This document shows positions 54,021-63,045 of a stretch of DNA of 64,000 nucleotides, piece after piece. Location: NCBI RefSeq assembly GCF_016595215.1, contig NZ_JAENHK010000005.1:1-64000 (forward strand), written 5' to 3'. The position numbers were made by a program, and so were the translations under genes. The stretch comes from Chryseobacterium paridis (GTDB lineage: Bacteria; Bacteroidota; Bacteroidia; Flavobacteriales; Weeksellaceae). A model generated the notes under the pieces. It saw nothing but the letters and a program-made list of their open reading frames with translations. It was not told the origin of the DNA and searched no databases. The stretch's first letter is position 1. Each line of letters opens with the position of its first letter.

Positions 54021-56420
54021 TTAATGCTTTGTATACTCCGGCTCTTCAACAGGAAGCATTGTTGGCATAAAATATTCGTTTAGCCAATAGAATGTTTGTC
54101 CGTTTTGTTGAATTTTCACTGCTGGATTATTTCTGTGAGTAAGCATTCTTTCAGCTAAATCTTTATAGTTTAAGAAGTACTTTCTAACTGTTTCATTTAA
54201 AACAATTTTAGATTTCTTCCAACCTTTAAGCTTATACTTTGACATGAGCTCTTCTTCAGAATTATCAAAACCAGTGGTTACCCCTACTGCATAAGACATT
54301 GGCTGTTCATACAAATCTCCTTTGTCTAAGAATTTCGTAGTTGGATTATACTTTTTAAGAAGCTTAACATATTCTTTAATCGCTTTTGACTGATTAAAAT
54401 CTGCCCTTTCTGCACCTGTCTTTAAATAAACTTCTTTATAGAAAGCTTTAAGGTTATCATATTCTGTTTCAGAAATTAAAATACCTTTTTCAAGACCTGG
54501 CTGATACTCTTTAAGCTCTTTTGGAATATATCCCTTTACCAAAAACGGACTTCCGTAATTGATAAGCTGAGCGGCAATTCCTGCAGGAACCGGGTTGGTA
54601 AGTCCTGTATATAAATATTTATACTTGTAGTCTACATCTGTTTTTCCAGCTCCTACAGAAGAGTGGAAATACTCATTCAGAGAATTGTCGATTGTTGAAT
54701 TATCAAGAGTTACCTGAGAAATTAAACTATCTACAGATTTTTTCAAATACCCTGGTGTCGCTATATCACCTTTTTTAGGAAAAATTACAAATCCCTGTGA
54801 CATACTTTGCTTTGGATAATCCAGTGAGAAAAACCCTTCATCACCTTCTACAAGATTAAAGTTATTTCTTGTTAATACATCATTTTGATTGATGATCTTT
54901 TGCTTTTTGAGTTCAGCAATATTTTTTGCGGTATTGGACACTACATTCTGACCTAGCAATACGAAATCATTGTAAGTGTCTGAAGATCTCGAACTGGTCT
55001 GGAACATAATTAATCTTGCCTGTGCCTGTGTAAGGGAATTGATAACGCCATACATATTCCCGCTCTGATTAGCAGATGTCCCTACGGTTATCACAATATT
55101 GGTTTCATCAGGAACATTTGAAAGAAGGTTTCCTGCCGCCATCAGCCCTTCACTAACAGGTTGATAACCGCTATTAGTAGGACAATTCATTTCATTAATC
55201 TTCTGATCAATAAAGGTTGTTATTTTACTATAATCAGTACTTAAATTAGATACCGCTACATTATCCCCACATGTATTGTTTTTGTATAAAACAACTCCAT
55301 ACTTTACAGTATTGAAATAAGAAGGTTTCTCAAATCTAAGCTGTAAATCCTGTAATAAAGATTTTACAATCGGAGTATATGGAGCATTTGGCCCACTGAT
55401 ATCTACTGCAAATACGATATTGATTCTTTTATTTCTCTCCGTAATCTCACGGTAACGATCAAAATAAATAGGTTCACCAAGTACGTTGAAGATATAGTTT
55501 TTGCTATAATCTAAAATATTGGTAAAATATTTAGTTTTTGAATCTGGAGTTGGAGCATCCTTTAAAGCTAATTTAACAGGATAAATATTTTCAAGGGGTG
55601 TTCTTTTATTAACATCTGTAAGAAGAACCGCTGTTCTGTTTACGGCATCATTTCCTCCCGGAGCTCCTTCATGTAAACCTAAAGCAGTTTCTGTAACACC
55701 CGTTGTATTTTTCATTTTCACTGCAGAACGCTCGCCCCACGCGGATATTACATTCGAACTTACCCATCCGTATAATCCTGTACTGATGCTATCCAAATCA
55801 ATATTTGGTTTTTTTCCTACCAAAAATCTTTTGTTATTCTCAGCCTGCTTGTAAACATATACTATTTGCCCGTTAGGAATCTTCACATTAGCGTTTTCAA
55901 TTAAGCTAGGAGAATTGAAAACCATGATAGAATCATTTTTATAGTACCTCTCTGCACTTCTGATTACATCACTGTTGCTTGGAACGACAGCAACCCTTAC
56001 CGGATAACCTGTCCTTTCGTCTTTTAATGAACTGTTCCACAACAAAAGTTCAGATTCAGGAATCCAGCCATAAGTTTTGATAGATTTTGATGACACCTTC
56101 TTCATAAGTGCATCCGGAATATATTCCGCCACTTTTACCATGCCGTCTCTATGTTTCAAAACCATTAAAGGCTCCAGGAACTTAACTTCTTTATATGATT
56201 TTTCATCATTTTTATCGAGATAAGCAGTATTTCTTGATCTATCCGAAATGGCAATCCATGGAACAGATTTTCTCGAATAACCATTAACTACCGGGGAATT
56301 ATCAATTTGCCCGTATTGCGTCGGCTCTGGAGTTTTCTTTGACGGTAATTTTACCTGACAACTGGTCAATAAAAATGAAACTCCGATATAATATGCTGCT
56401 AGAGGAAATTTATTTCTCAT
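54021..56420 (-). CDS. tssR: TssR-type T6SS envelope lipoprotein
   Basis: A 799-residue lipoprotein: signal peptide with lipobox LTSC (acylated Cys about 21). It includes an SH3-like start region, a von Willebrand A-like core (NIVFAVDISGPNAPY, with a degenerate MIDAS) and a long C-terminal part. It matches the TssR component of the Bacteroidota T6SS envelope complex in size, lipidation and position after TssO/P-type genes. The label rests on context and family recall. Confidence 0.75.
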   Translation of the reverse strand: MRNKFPLAAYYIGVSFLLTSCQVKLPSKKTPEPTQYGQIDNSPVVNGYSRKSVPWIAISDRSRNTAYLDKNDEKSYKEVKFLEPLMVLKHRDGMVKVAEYIPDALMKKVSSKSIKTYGWIPESELLLWNSSLKDERTGYPVRVAVVPSNSDVIRSAERYYKNDSIMVFNSPSLIENANVKIPNGQIVYVYKQAENNKRFLVGKKPNIDLDSISTGLYGWVSSNVISAWGERSAVKMKNTTGVTETALGLHEGAPGGNDAVNRTAVLLTDVNKRTPLENIYPVKLALKDAPTPDSKTKYFTNILDYSKNYIFNVLGEPIYFDRYREITERNKRINIVFAVDISGPNAPYTPIVKSLLQDLQLRFEKPSYFNTVKYGVVLYKNNTCGDNVAVSNLSTDYSKITTFIDQKINEMNCPTNSGYQPVSEGLMAAGNLLSNVPDETNIVITVGTSANQSGNMYGVINSLTQAQARLIMFQTSSRSSDTYNDFVLLGQNVVSNTAKNIAELKKQKIINQNDVLTRNNFNLVEGDEGFFSLDYPKQSMSQGFVIFPKKGDIATPGYLKKSVDSLISQVTLDNSTIDNSLNEYFHSSVGAGKTDVDYKYKYLYTGLTNPVPAGIAAQLINYGSPFLVKGYIPKELKEYQPGLEKGILISETEYDNLKAFYKEVYLKTGAERADFNQSKAIKEYVKLLKKYNPTTKFLDKGDLYEQPMSYAVGVTTGFDNSEEELMSKYKLKGWKKSKIVLNETVRKYFLNYKDLAERMLTHRNNPAVKIQQNGQTFYWLNEYFMPTMLPVEEPEYTKH

Positions 56421-56465
56421 CCTAATTTTCTTTTATGATTTGGTGTACCCAACAATGGGTTATAG

Positions 56466-57377
56466 TTATTTGCTTTGGTTAATATCAACTTTGGTAACAC
56501 AATTCTGTGTATCATCAAAATTAACTTTTACAGTCTGAATAACAGTATTTCTTTCAAACTGAAGTCCCGCACAGTACATGTAAAAATTATTTACTTTGCT
56601 ATCATTTACTTTTACCACCGTATTTTCGTTGTTACAAAGATATTTCTGAAGTAAATAATTATAGTGTGAATTGAAGCTATTCCCATTGGCTATTTGCTGT
56701 AAATGGTATTTAAAATCATTATCGATCTTAGCATATGCATCTTCTACACTTACATCCTGATCATTCAATGCATCATAAGAAGGATTGATTCTGATACGGT
56801 GTATAATTGGCTCAATGCTCTCGTCCGTGTATAAAGTAACAATATAATCCCCTGGTTCCTTATAGGAATAGATAGCCAATTTGTCTTTAGAGTCAGTCGT
56901 TCCACTTTCTCCAAATTTCCAGCTAAACTGTTTTGCATCAGAGATCGCACGAAACTGTACGTTTTCGAATTGCATTGCCTGCAATGGAGCCTCTATTGTT
57001 GTTTTAACCGTTGCAGTGTCTTTTGCTTTCTGAAGAGCTCTTGCAGAAACCAATACCGGGAAGGATTTAGAGTATTTGTTATCAATAATGAGGGTCACCG
57101 GATAGTATCCTGGTTTATTGTAGAAGTGAATCCCACTGCTTTTCTCAGAAGTTGTTCCGTCTCCGAAGTTCCATTTTTTGCTTTTTGCAAATTGTGTTTT
57201 ATCTTCAAATACCAGCGTATCTCCTACACTTATGGTAGATGGATACACAACCCCTACAATATCATCCGCAGAATGAATGACCTTTTTCTGCAGCCATAGT
57301 GCAACAAGAGCCGCAATTAGCAATGTCGCTATAACACCGATAATAATGTTCTTTTTGTTTTTTTGAAAATAATTCAT
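56466..57377 (-). CDS. PKD-domain T6SS envelope protein (TssP-type)
   Basis: A 303-residue protein with one N-terminal membrane helix (about 11-29) and two PKD-like beta domains: WNFGDGTTSEKSSGIHFYNK about 69-88 and WKFGESGTTDSKDKLAIYSY about 153-172, then a helical C-terminal domain. It is predicted to reach the periplasm as part of the trans-envelope complex. Assignment to TssP is probable; TssQ is less likely because it lacks a lipobox. Confidence 0.68.
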   Translation of the reverse strand: MNYFQKNKKNIIIGVIATLLIAALVALWLQKKVIHSADDIVGVVYPSTISVGDTLVFEDKTQFAKSKKWNFGDGTTSEKSSGIHFYNKPGYYPVTLIIDNKYSKSFPVLVSARALQKAKDTATVKTTIEAPLQAMQFENVQFRAISDAKQFSWKFGESGTTDSKDKLAIYSYKEPGDYIVTLYTDESIEPIIHRIRINPSYDALNDQDVSVEDAYAKIDNDFKYHLQQIANGNSFNSHYNYLLQKYLCNNENTVVKVNDSKVNNFYMYCAGLQFERNTVIQTVKVNFDDTQNCVTKVDINQSK

Positions 57378-57418
57378 AGTTATAATGTGATGTGATTTGT
57401 TGAAAATGATTTTTCCGT

Positions 57419-57940
57419 TTATTGAGTTCTTTCCTTTAATGCATTTTGTCGCTCAAATACGCGGTTTTTAGTTTCTTTAAGACCAATCAGGCAATCCTGA
57501 TATTGTTTTTGAAAGAGTTTTATATCTTCCGTAGTTCTTGAAATGATTTTTTTATCTTCAAAGTACATTTTATAAAACTGGGCAATCTGTGGATAAGCAT
57601 CTTTTCTGATGTCTATAAAATCAGGTCCAAAAGTATTATTAATATCATTGATCCCTGTCTGAATAGAATTTTCTACAAAAGGCTCTGTAGTTTCATCCGT
57701 CAGTCTGCTGATCTGAGTGAATGTACTATCTTGTAAGCGTTGCGTTAATTTTCGTTGTTGATCAAACTTTGCTTTCTGTTCAAGCTTTTGAATAGCAATG
57801 ATATCATCTTCAGAAAATGGTGATTTAAATCTTTTTAGAAAAATGATCCCTAAAAATATAAGTGCGGCTAAAAGCATTAAAATCAAATAAACAAATTGAT
57901 ATTGCTTTTCTTTTTTGGATAATGTGATGTGTCCTTGCAT
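57419..57940 (-). CDS. Single-pass membrane protein, TssO/P-type
   Basis: A 173-residue protein with one N-terminal membrane helix (about 16-35) and a coiled-coil-rich periplasmic domain (DDIIAIQKLEQKAKFDQQ, LFQKQYQDCLIGLKETK). It fits the bitopic TssO-like subunits of the Bacteroidota T6SS. It starts four bases after the preceding gene's stop, so the two are in one operon. Which of O, P or Q it is cannot be settled here. Confidence 0.65.
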   Translation of the reverse strand: MQGHITLSKKEKQYQFVYLILMLLAALIFLGIIFLKRFKSPFSEDDIIAIQKLEQKAKFDQQRKLTQRLQDSTFTQISRLTDETTEPFVENSIQTGINDINNTFGPDFIDIRKDAYPQIAQFYKMYFEDKKIISRTTEDIKLFQKQYQDCLIGLKETKNRVFERQNALKERTQ

Positions 57941-57944
57941 AACT

Positions 57945-58475
57945 TTATCTTTTTCTTCGACTTCCTGTGAACTTTCTGGTAGGATCTACTTTAAGTACGT
58001 TTTCCATACTTCCAACTTTACCCATACATCCATTGACATCTCTTATTGCAATTTTTTTCTTGTTGGAAACTTCTACAATATGATTTTTCAAAGTCAGCAT
58101 TGGGGCTATTTGTTTCATAAGGACAGAATAGTGCTTAAAATTATCCGCACTATCTTTACCCATAATATTCTTGGCATTATTTACGTTGTCAATAATATCA
58201 TTCCTCAGAAAAATATCATTTTCTACTCTATTCAGCCTGCTCATTCTGCTAAAGATGGTATCTACCTGGACTCTTAATATATCACTTCGGCCCAGCAGCT
58301 CTCTGTAGGCTTCGGCATCCCGGCTAACTCCATCTGTTTGCGCATCGTAACTTTTAAAAAAGAAAAAGACACTGGTAAAAGAAACAGCAGCTAAAACGAC
58401 AAAGGACAGAACAAATTTCCAAATGCCTACCCTGACGTCCGATCGATTTAATTTTCTTTCTCTATTTGAAGACAT
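57945..58475 (-). CDS. TssO-type T6SS membrane protein
   Basis: The protein has 176 residues from the ATG at 58475; a longer frame begins with TTG at 58529 and is not preferred. A basic cytosolic start (NRERKLNRSDVRVG) precedes a membrane helix (about 20-41) and a helical periplasmic domain with KNIMGKDSADNFKHY. It is the first gene of the minus-strand type VI run, next to a divergent regulator. TssO is the most likely label. Confidence 0.68.
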   Translation of the reverse strand: MSSNRERKLNRSDVRVGIWKFVLSFVVLAAVSFTSVFFFFKSYDAQTDGVSRDAEAYRELLGRSDILRVQVDTIFSRMSRLNRVENDIFLRNDIIDNVNNAKNIMGKDSADNFKHYSVLMKQIAPMLTLKNHIVEVSNKKKIAIRDVNGCMGKVGSMENVLKVDPTRKFTGSRRKR

Positions 58476-58660
58476 AGATTGTGATTTATTTGGGTCTGTG
58501 AAAGTATAAAAAAAAAAATTCTTGCACAATATCTAACTTTTATGTGATATAGAAACTAGTTTTCGATTTAAATTAAGATTAATTTTAACTTTAATAAGTT
58601 TTTATTAATTTAGACCCCTAAATTTAACTATCACAGGCCAAATCGATATTAAATATTAAA

Positions 58661-59332
58661 GTGAGTAAAATATTAACTAATACTGTGCGATTCTCAATAG
58701 CTGACAGTGATTTTTATTTCAAAAAAATACTGGTAAAAACGCTTTTGGAAAGTCCATTTTACATGCTCCTCAACGACTGTAATAATGGGCACGAACTCGT
58801 AAACAGAATCTATAGAAGACAGGAAGATGTCTTTATCATCGAACTTTTCATGCCGGTTTTAAGCGGAATTGAAGCCATAAAGTATATCCGAAAAAGCAAT
58901 TCGGAGACTCCTATTATTACCTATTCAGGAACCTATCAGGAAGATATGGCGGAAATCCTATCTAAAATTCCCAATCTATATTATTGTGAGAAAAAAAGCA
59001 ATGTGATCCGGGATATTATAAAAGGACAGATCGTATCCAATACGTTTAATTATGAAGCCTACTCCAAAGAATGGGAACAACAGCCTCTTGCCGTGATGGA
59101 GTATATGGACCGACAAAAAAAAAGCCAGGAAGAACTTTCATCTACAGAAATACAACTGATGAAATTCTGCTACGAAGGCTTTAGTAATAAGGAAATCGGA
59201 GAGAAACTAAATCTAAGTACGAGAACCATTGACACCTATATTAACAGGCTTACAGAGAAATTGGGATTGAAGACAAAACTTCATCTTATCCGCTTTTGTG
59301 TAGAAAATGGATATTACAATTCCAGTATGTAA
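58661..59332 (+). CDS. LuxR-type response regulator with Glu at the phospho-acceptor site
   Basis: A 223-residue protein starting at GTG. The receiver domain (about 8-130) has Glu61 where the phospho-accepting Asp should be (VFIIELFMP), while the switch Thr/Ser region (PIITYSG) and Lys (CEKKS) remain. The C-terminal helix-turn-helix is of LuxR/NarL type (LSSTEIQLMKFCYEGFSNKE, LNLSTRTIDTYINRL). It may be locked in an active state or respond without phosphorylation. It is divergent from the T6SS genes and is a candidate regulator of hcp. Confidence 0.88.
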   Translation: MSKILTNTVRFSIADSDFYFKKILVKTLLESPFYMLLNDCNNGHELVNRIYRRQEDVFIIELFMPVLSGIEAIKYIRKSNSETPIITYSGTYQEDMAEILSKIPNLYYCEKKSNVIRDIIKGQIVSNTFNYEAYSKEWEQQPLAVMEYMDRQKKSQEELSSTEIQLMKFCYEGFSNKEIGEKLNLSTRTIDTYINRLTEKLGLKTKLHLIRFCVENGYYNSSM

Positions 59333-59408
59333 AAAACATAATTTTGCATTATTCATATAGAGTAAATGTAAAATCCTCAATCGTTTACCGAAATTTTTTT
59401 GCCACTAA

Positions 59409-59441
59409 TTTGCTAGTATTCAATTTTTTTAACTAAATTTG
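59409..59441 (+). promoter_or_regulatory. Promoter of the HU-like gene
   Basis: TTTG (59409-59412), 21 bases, then TAAATTTG (59434-59441): a textbook Bacteroidota promoter. The ATG at 59472 is 30 bases downstream. Confidence 0.78.
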
Positions 59442-59471
59442 CACACCTAAAATTTAAAATTAAAAAAGGAA

Positions 59472-59762
59472 ATGACAAAGGCAGAATTGGTAAACACCAT
59501 CTCAAATAAATTGGGAACAGAAAAGAATGAAACACAGAAAGTTGTAGAAGCTTTTATGCAGGAGATCAGAACTTCTATGTATAATGGAGATAACGTTTAT
59601 CTAAGAGGTTTTGGTTCTTTTATAATTAAAACAAGGGCTGCTAAAACGGGAAGAAACATTTCTAAGAACACTGCAATTGAGATCCCTGCTCACAATATTC
59701 CTGCTTTCAAACCATCAAAATCTTTTGTTGAGAAAGTAAAAACTAAAGTTGCAGTAAAATAA
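59472..59762 (+). CDS. HU-type histone-like DNA-binding protein
   Basis: A 96-residue HU/IHF family protein: MTKAELVNTISNKLG start, the beta-ribbon arm with GRNISKNTAIEIPAHNIPAFKPSK and a basic C-terminus. It bends and compacts DNA. Strong promoter, then a micro-gene and the RNase gene follow. Confidence 0.94.
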   Translation: MTKAELVNTISNKLGTEKNETQKVVEAFMQEIRTSMYNGDNVYLRGFGSFIIKTRAAKTGRNISKNTAIEIPAHNIPAFKPSKSFVEKVKTKVAVK

Positions 59763-59803
59763 AAATTAACTGAATATTAACTAGTTACTAAAAAATTAAA
59801 ATT

Positions 59804-59893
59804 ATGCCAAGCGGAAAGAAAAGAAAAAGACACAAGGTTGCAACTCACAAAAGAAAGAAAAGAAGAAGAGCAAACAGACATAAGAAAAAATAA
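59804..59893 (+). CDS. Very basic 29-residue protein, possible ribosomal protein
   Basis: An ATG-started 29-codon ORF rich in Lys, Arg and His (PSGKKRKRHKVATHKRKKRR, and HKKK at the end). It sits between HU and the RNase gene, a place where such a micro-gene is common in Flavobacteriia. Its composition fits a small ribosomal protein; my recollection is that Flavobacterium ribosomes contain a Bacteroidota-specific protein, bL38, of this kind, but I cannot verify that this is it. Confidence 0.6.
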   Translation: MPSGKKRKRHKVATHKRKKRRRANRHKKK

Positions 59894-59922
59894 TCTCCTT
59901 TTTCGAGATTTATAATATATTA

Positions 59923-59970
59923 ATATAGTTGGTGTTTTTAATTTTTTAATTTACACCGACTATATTTTTA
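59923..59970 (+). terminator. Terminator after the HU and micro-gene
   Basis: A 13-bp stem with one G-T pair (ATATAGTTGGTGT / ACACCGACTATAT) and an AT-rich loop is followed by TTTTTATTTG. Confidence 0.8.
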
Positions 59971-60124
59971 TTTGTAACTATAGGATTTCCAAGGAATAGG
60001 AATAGGTTTTATTTATTGAAATAAATAGCATAACTTTAATTACAAATTCTTAAATTTAAAAATATTTATTTACAAAAAACCATGCGTATTTCCTATAATC
60101 TTAACAATTTTATCTTATAACAAA

Positions 60125-61684
60125 ATGAAGAAAGAACTAATAGTTTCGCATGAGGATGAACTTACAAAGATTGCATTACTGGAAGACGGAAGACTATGTG
60201 AACTTCATGAGGAAGAGGACAAAAGTGATTTTATAGTTGGAGACTTATTTATAGGAAGAGTAAAAAAACTGGCACCCAATCTTAATGCTGCCTTCGTAAA
60301 TATTGGCTATGATAAAGATGCTTTTTTGCATTATCAGGATCTGGGCCCGCAATATCTTACGTATAAAAAGTTTTTAAAAGATACTATTTCTAAAAAACAA
60401 AGCTCTTCAAGCTTAAAAAATTTCGAGATACAACCCGAAATAGACAAAAACGGAACTGTAGACAAAGTCATCGCAAAAGATGATATTGTTCTGCTACAAA
60501 TTACCAAAGAACCCATTTCTACCAAAGGACCCAGAATTTCGACACAGGTTTCTTTAACAGGGCGTTTTTTGGTTTTAATACCTTTTGACAATAAAGTTTC
60601 GATTTCCAAAAAAATCAGAAGTTTTGAAGAAAAGGAAAGATTAAGAACTCTTATTGAAAGTATCAAACCTGAAGGTTTTGGTGTTATCATAAGAACCGTT
60701 GCTGAAGGAAAAAAAGTAGCTGACCTCCATAATGATATGAATCAACTGATTCAGAAATGGGAAGGTACTTTTAAAAACATTCAGAAAAATAAGGTTCCGT
60801 CTAAAGTTTTAAGTGAAGAAGACAAAGCTTCAGCTATATTAAGAGACAATTTCAATCAGGATTTCGTAAGCATCATCTGTGACGATGAACAGATGGTGGA
60901 TGAAATGAAAAATTATGTGGAGGTTATAGCTCCCGAAAGAAAGAATATTGTCCAGTTTTATAATTCTCACATTCCTCTTCTGGAATATTACAATGTTGAA
61001 AAACAGCTTAAACAAAGCTTTGGAAAACACGTCAACATTCCAAGTTCTAAAGGAGCTTATCTTGTTATTGAACATACAGAAGCTTTACACGTAGTCGACG
61101 TGAACTCCGGAAATAACATTACGACCGGAAATGCAGCCAATAAAGAACACGCTCTCAACGTGAATAAAATGGCAGCAACAGAAATTGCAAGGCAATTACG
61201 CCTTCGTGATATGGGCGGGATTATCGTAATCGATTTTATCGATATGCCAAACGCCGATCACAGAAGAGATTTGTACGAACATCTGAAAGAAGAAATGAAG
61301 CGCGACAAGGCTCGCCACAAAATTTTACCTCCAAGCAAGTTTGGACTGATACAGATTACCAGACAGAGAAATCGTCCGGAAAAACAAATCGAAACAAAAG
61401 AAGAAAACCCTAACAAAGACGGAGAAATCGTAGCTCCTATTGTTATTGTAGAAAGGATGGAAGAAACCATCAGAACTATCATGCAAAAAGAAAAAGGAAA
61501 ACTTTATCTGCATGTGCACCCATTCGTGGAAGCTTACCTTACGAAAGGTATTAAAAGCATCCAGATGAAATGGTTTGTAAAATATAAAAAATGGGTAACC
61601 ATCATCCCAAGGGATTCTTTTAAATACTTGGAATACAAAATTTACAATTCTAAAAAAGAAGAAGTATCAGGATATTCCAATTAA
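60125..61684 (+). CDS. rng: Ribonuclease E/G family endoribonuclease
   Basis: A 519-residue RNase E/G: S1-type RNA-binding domain (VGDLFIGRVKKLAPNLNAAF), then the DNase I-like catalytic core with Asp pair in VVDVNSG and VIDFIDM. It has the size of RNase G rather than RNase E and lacks the long degradosome tail. The Cys pair of the family 'zinc-link' (CPxC) near the end of the catalytic core is missing: the region reads QITRQRNRPEKQIETKEENP. It may process rRNA and mRNA. Confidence 0.92.
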   Translation: MKKELIVSHEDELTKIALLEDGRLCELHEEEDKSDFIVGDLFIGRVKKLAPNLNAAFVNIGYDKDAFLHYQDLGPQYLTYKKFLKDTISKKQSSSSLKNFEIQPEIDKNGTVDKVIAKDDIVLLQITKEPISTKGPRISTQVSLTGRFLVLIPFDNKVSISKKIRSFEEKERLRTLIESIKPEGFGVIIRTVAEGKKVADLHNDMNQLIQKWEGTFKNIQKNKVPSKVLSEEDKASAILRDNFNQDFVSIICDDEQMVDEMKNYVEVIAPERKNIVQFYNSHIPLLEYYNVEKQLKQSFGKHVNIPSSKGAYLVIEHTEALHVVDVNSGNNITTGNAANKEHALNVNKMAATEIARQLRLRDMGGIIVIDFIDMPNADHRRDLYEHLKEEMKRDKARHKILPPSKFGLIQITRQRNRPEKQIETKEENPNKDGEIVAPIVIVERMEETIRTIMQKEKGKLYLHVHPFVEAYLTKGIKSIQMKWFVKYKKWVTIIPRDSFKYLEYKIYNSKKEEVSGYSN

Positions 61685-61695
61685 TACGAAATTAC

Positions 61696-61725
61696 AACCT
61701 CTAGTTTTCTAGAGGTTTTTTTATT
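61696..61725 (+). terminator. Terminator of the RNase gene
   Basis: A perfect 9-bp stem (AACCTCTAG / CTAGAGGTT) with a 4-base loop is followed by TTTTTTTATTT. Confidence 0.9.
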
Positions 61726-61770
61726 TAAATTAGCTATACCAATTTCATCATTTCAAAACACCGGAAAACA

Positions 61771-62247
61771 ATGAGCAAAGAACACCATTACAAAAGTACT
61801 ATCCAGTGGACTGGAAATAAGGGGGCAGGGACAAGCAACTATCGTAATTATGATAGAAGCCACACGATTTCTGTAGAAAATAAAGCGATCATTGAAGGAT
61901 CTTCTGATCCGGCATTTCGGGGTGACAAAACCAAACATAACCCTGAAGACCTGCTCTTATCATCTTTATCCTCATGTCACATGCTTTGGTATCTTCATTT
62001 TTGTTCAGAAGCAGGAATTATTGTGACAGATTATACGGATAGCGCAACGGGGATCATGGAAGAAACAGCTAATGGCAGTGGCCATTTTAAAGAAGTTACA
62101 CTAAACCCAACCATCACCGTTACAGAAGATTCAATGGTAGAAAAAGCAAAAGAACTTCATAAGAAGGCTAATGAATTTTGTTTTATCGCCAACTCCGTCA
62201 ATTTTCCTGTGAAACACATGTGTACTGTATCTGTCAAATCTCTTTAA
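61771..62247 (+). CDS. OsmC/Ohr family peroxide-reducing protein
   Basis: A 158-residue OsmC-like protein with the two family Cys: peroxidatic in LSSLSSCHMLWYLHFC (about 66-81), and the second in FCFIANSVNFPV. It reduces organic peroxides with thiols. Solitary gene. A cluster of low-complexity sequence with TTTCACAG- and ATTTAGCC-type words follows in the gap before the NUDIX gene. Confidence 0.9.
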   Translation: MSKEHHYKSTIQWTGNKGAGTSNYRNYDRSHTISVENKAIIEGSSDPAFRGDKTKHNPEDLLLSSLSSCHMLWYLHFCSEAGIIVTDYTDSATGIMEETANGSGHFKEVTLNPTITVTEDSMVEKAKELHKKANEFCFIANSVNFPVKHMCTVSVKSL

Positions 62248-62376
62248 TAATTCCGCGAGTTTTCACGATTTTACAGTTTTGTAATTTCACAGTTACAGAT
62301 TCACGATTTAGCCAATCCGCCCTTTAGAAATGGTTAATTAATGTTAATGGCTATTCTATTCTTCGAGATATATTAC

Positions 62377-62384
62377 TAAATTTG
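62377..62384 (+). promoter_or_regulatory. Candidate -7 element of the NUDIX gene, near-leaderless
   Basis: TAAATTTG is an exact match and ends four bases before the ATG at 62389, so transcription may start at or beside the start codon. Confidence 0.45.
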
Positions 62385-62388
62385 AGCT

Positions 62389-63018
62389 ATGGAAAGTTTT
62401 GGAAAAGATTTATTGAGAAAAATTAAAAGTGTAGAATTACCCGGAGAAAATGCTCACGGAGTATTCTCACCACCCTATCGTCCTGTTTTTAATCGGGAAG
62501 AAATCTTAGAAAAAAATCCAAAATTCGCTGCTGTAAATATTGTTTTATATTTAAAAGATGACGAATGGTACTTTCCATTAATTCAGAGAACCATAAACGA
62601 GCATGACAGACATAGCGGACAGATATCTTTGCCTGGTGGAAAACGTGAGGAAATGGACAGAGATTTTGCCGACACTGCGGTACGTGAGACCTCGGAAGAA
62701 ATTGGGATTGACAAACATTATGTGAGAATCATAAGAGAGATGTCCCCCATTTATATCCCGCCGAGTAATTTTTATGTGTATACTTATATCTCATACACCA
62801 AAAAGAACCCTACGTTTGTTTTGCAGCAAAGTGAAGCCGTAGAAACGATAGAATTTCCTATTACTTCATTTCTCAATCTCCCGGATCAGCCAGAAATTAT
62901 GGCTTTACCCAGTGCCGGAGGGCATGAAGTCCCGGTTATCAATTTCAACGGATATATCATCTGGGGAGCAACAGCAATGATATTAAGTGAATTCAGCCAG
63001 TTGCTGAAAAAAATGTAA
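62389..63018 (+). CDS. NUDIX hydrolase, coenzyme A pyrophosphatase-like
   Basis: A 209-residue NUDIX protein. The motif region is LPGGKREEMD with RETSEEIGI (about 81-107), with metal-binding Glu103 and Glu104, preceded by RHSGQISLPGG, the mark of CoA pyrophosphatases (NudL-type). It hydrolyses CoA or related dinucleotides. It is followed 27 bases later by the acyltransferase gene, so they may share a transcript. Confidence 0.9.
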   Translation: MESFGKDLLRKIKSVELPGENAHGVFSPPYRPVFNREEILEKNPKFAAVNIVLYLKDDEWYFPLIQRTINEHDRHSGQISLPGGKREEMDRDFADTAVRETSEEIGIDKHYVRIIREMSPIYIPPSNFYVYTYISYTKKNPTFVLQQSEAVETIEFPITSFLNLPDQPEIMALPSAGGHEVPVINFNGYIIWGATAMILSEFSQLLKKM

Positions 63019-63023
63019 CTTTG
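63016..63023 (+). promoter_or_regulatory. Candidate -7 element of the acyltransferase gene
   Basis: TAACTTTG is an exact TAnnTTTG match 22 bases before the ATG at 63046; it overlaps the NUDIX stop. No strong -33 element is seen. Confidence 0.4.
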
Positions 63024-63045
63024 CATCACCGTGTTTAATTGAGAA

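Noticed and set aside
58476-58529. Longer TssO-type protein starting with TTG
   Set aside because: The added residues are hydrophobic-aromatic with no role, while the ATG at 58475 gives a typical basic cytosolic start.
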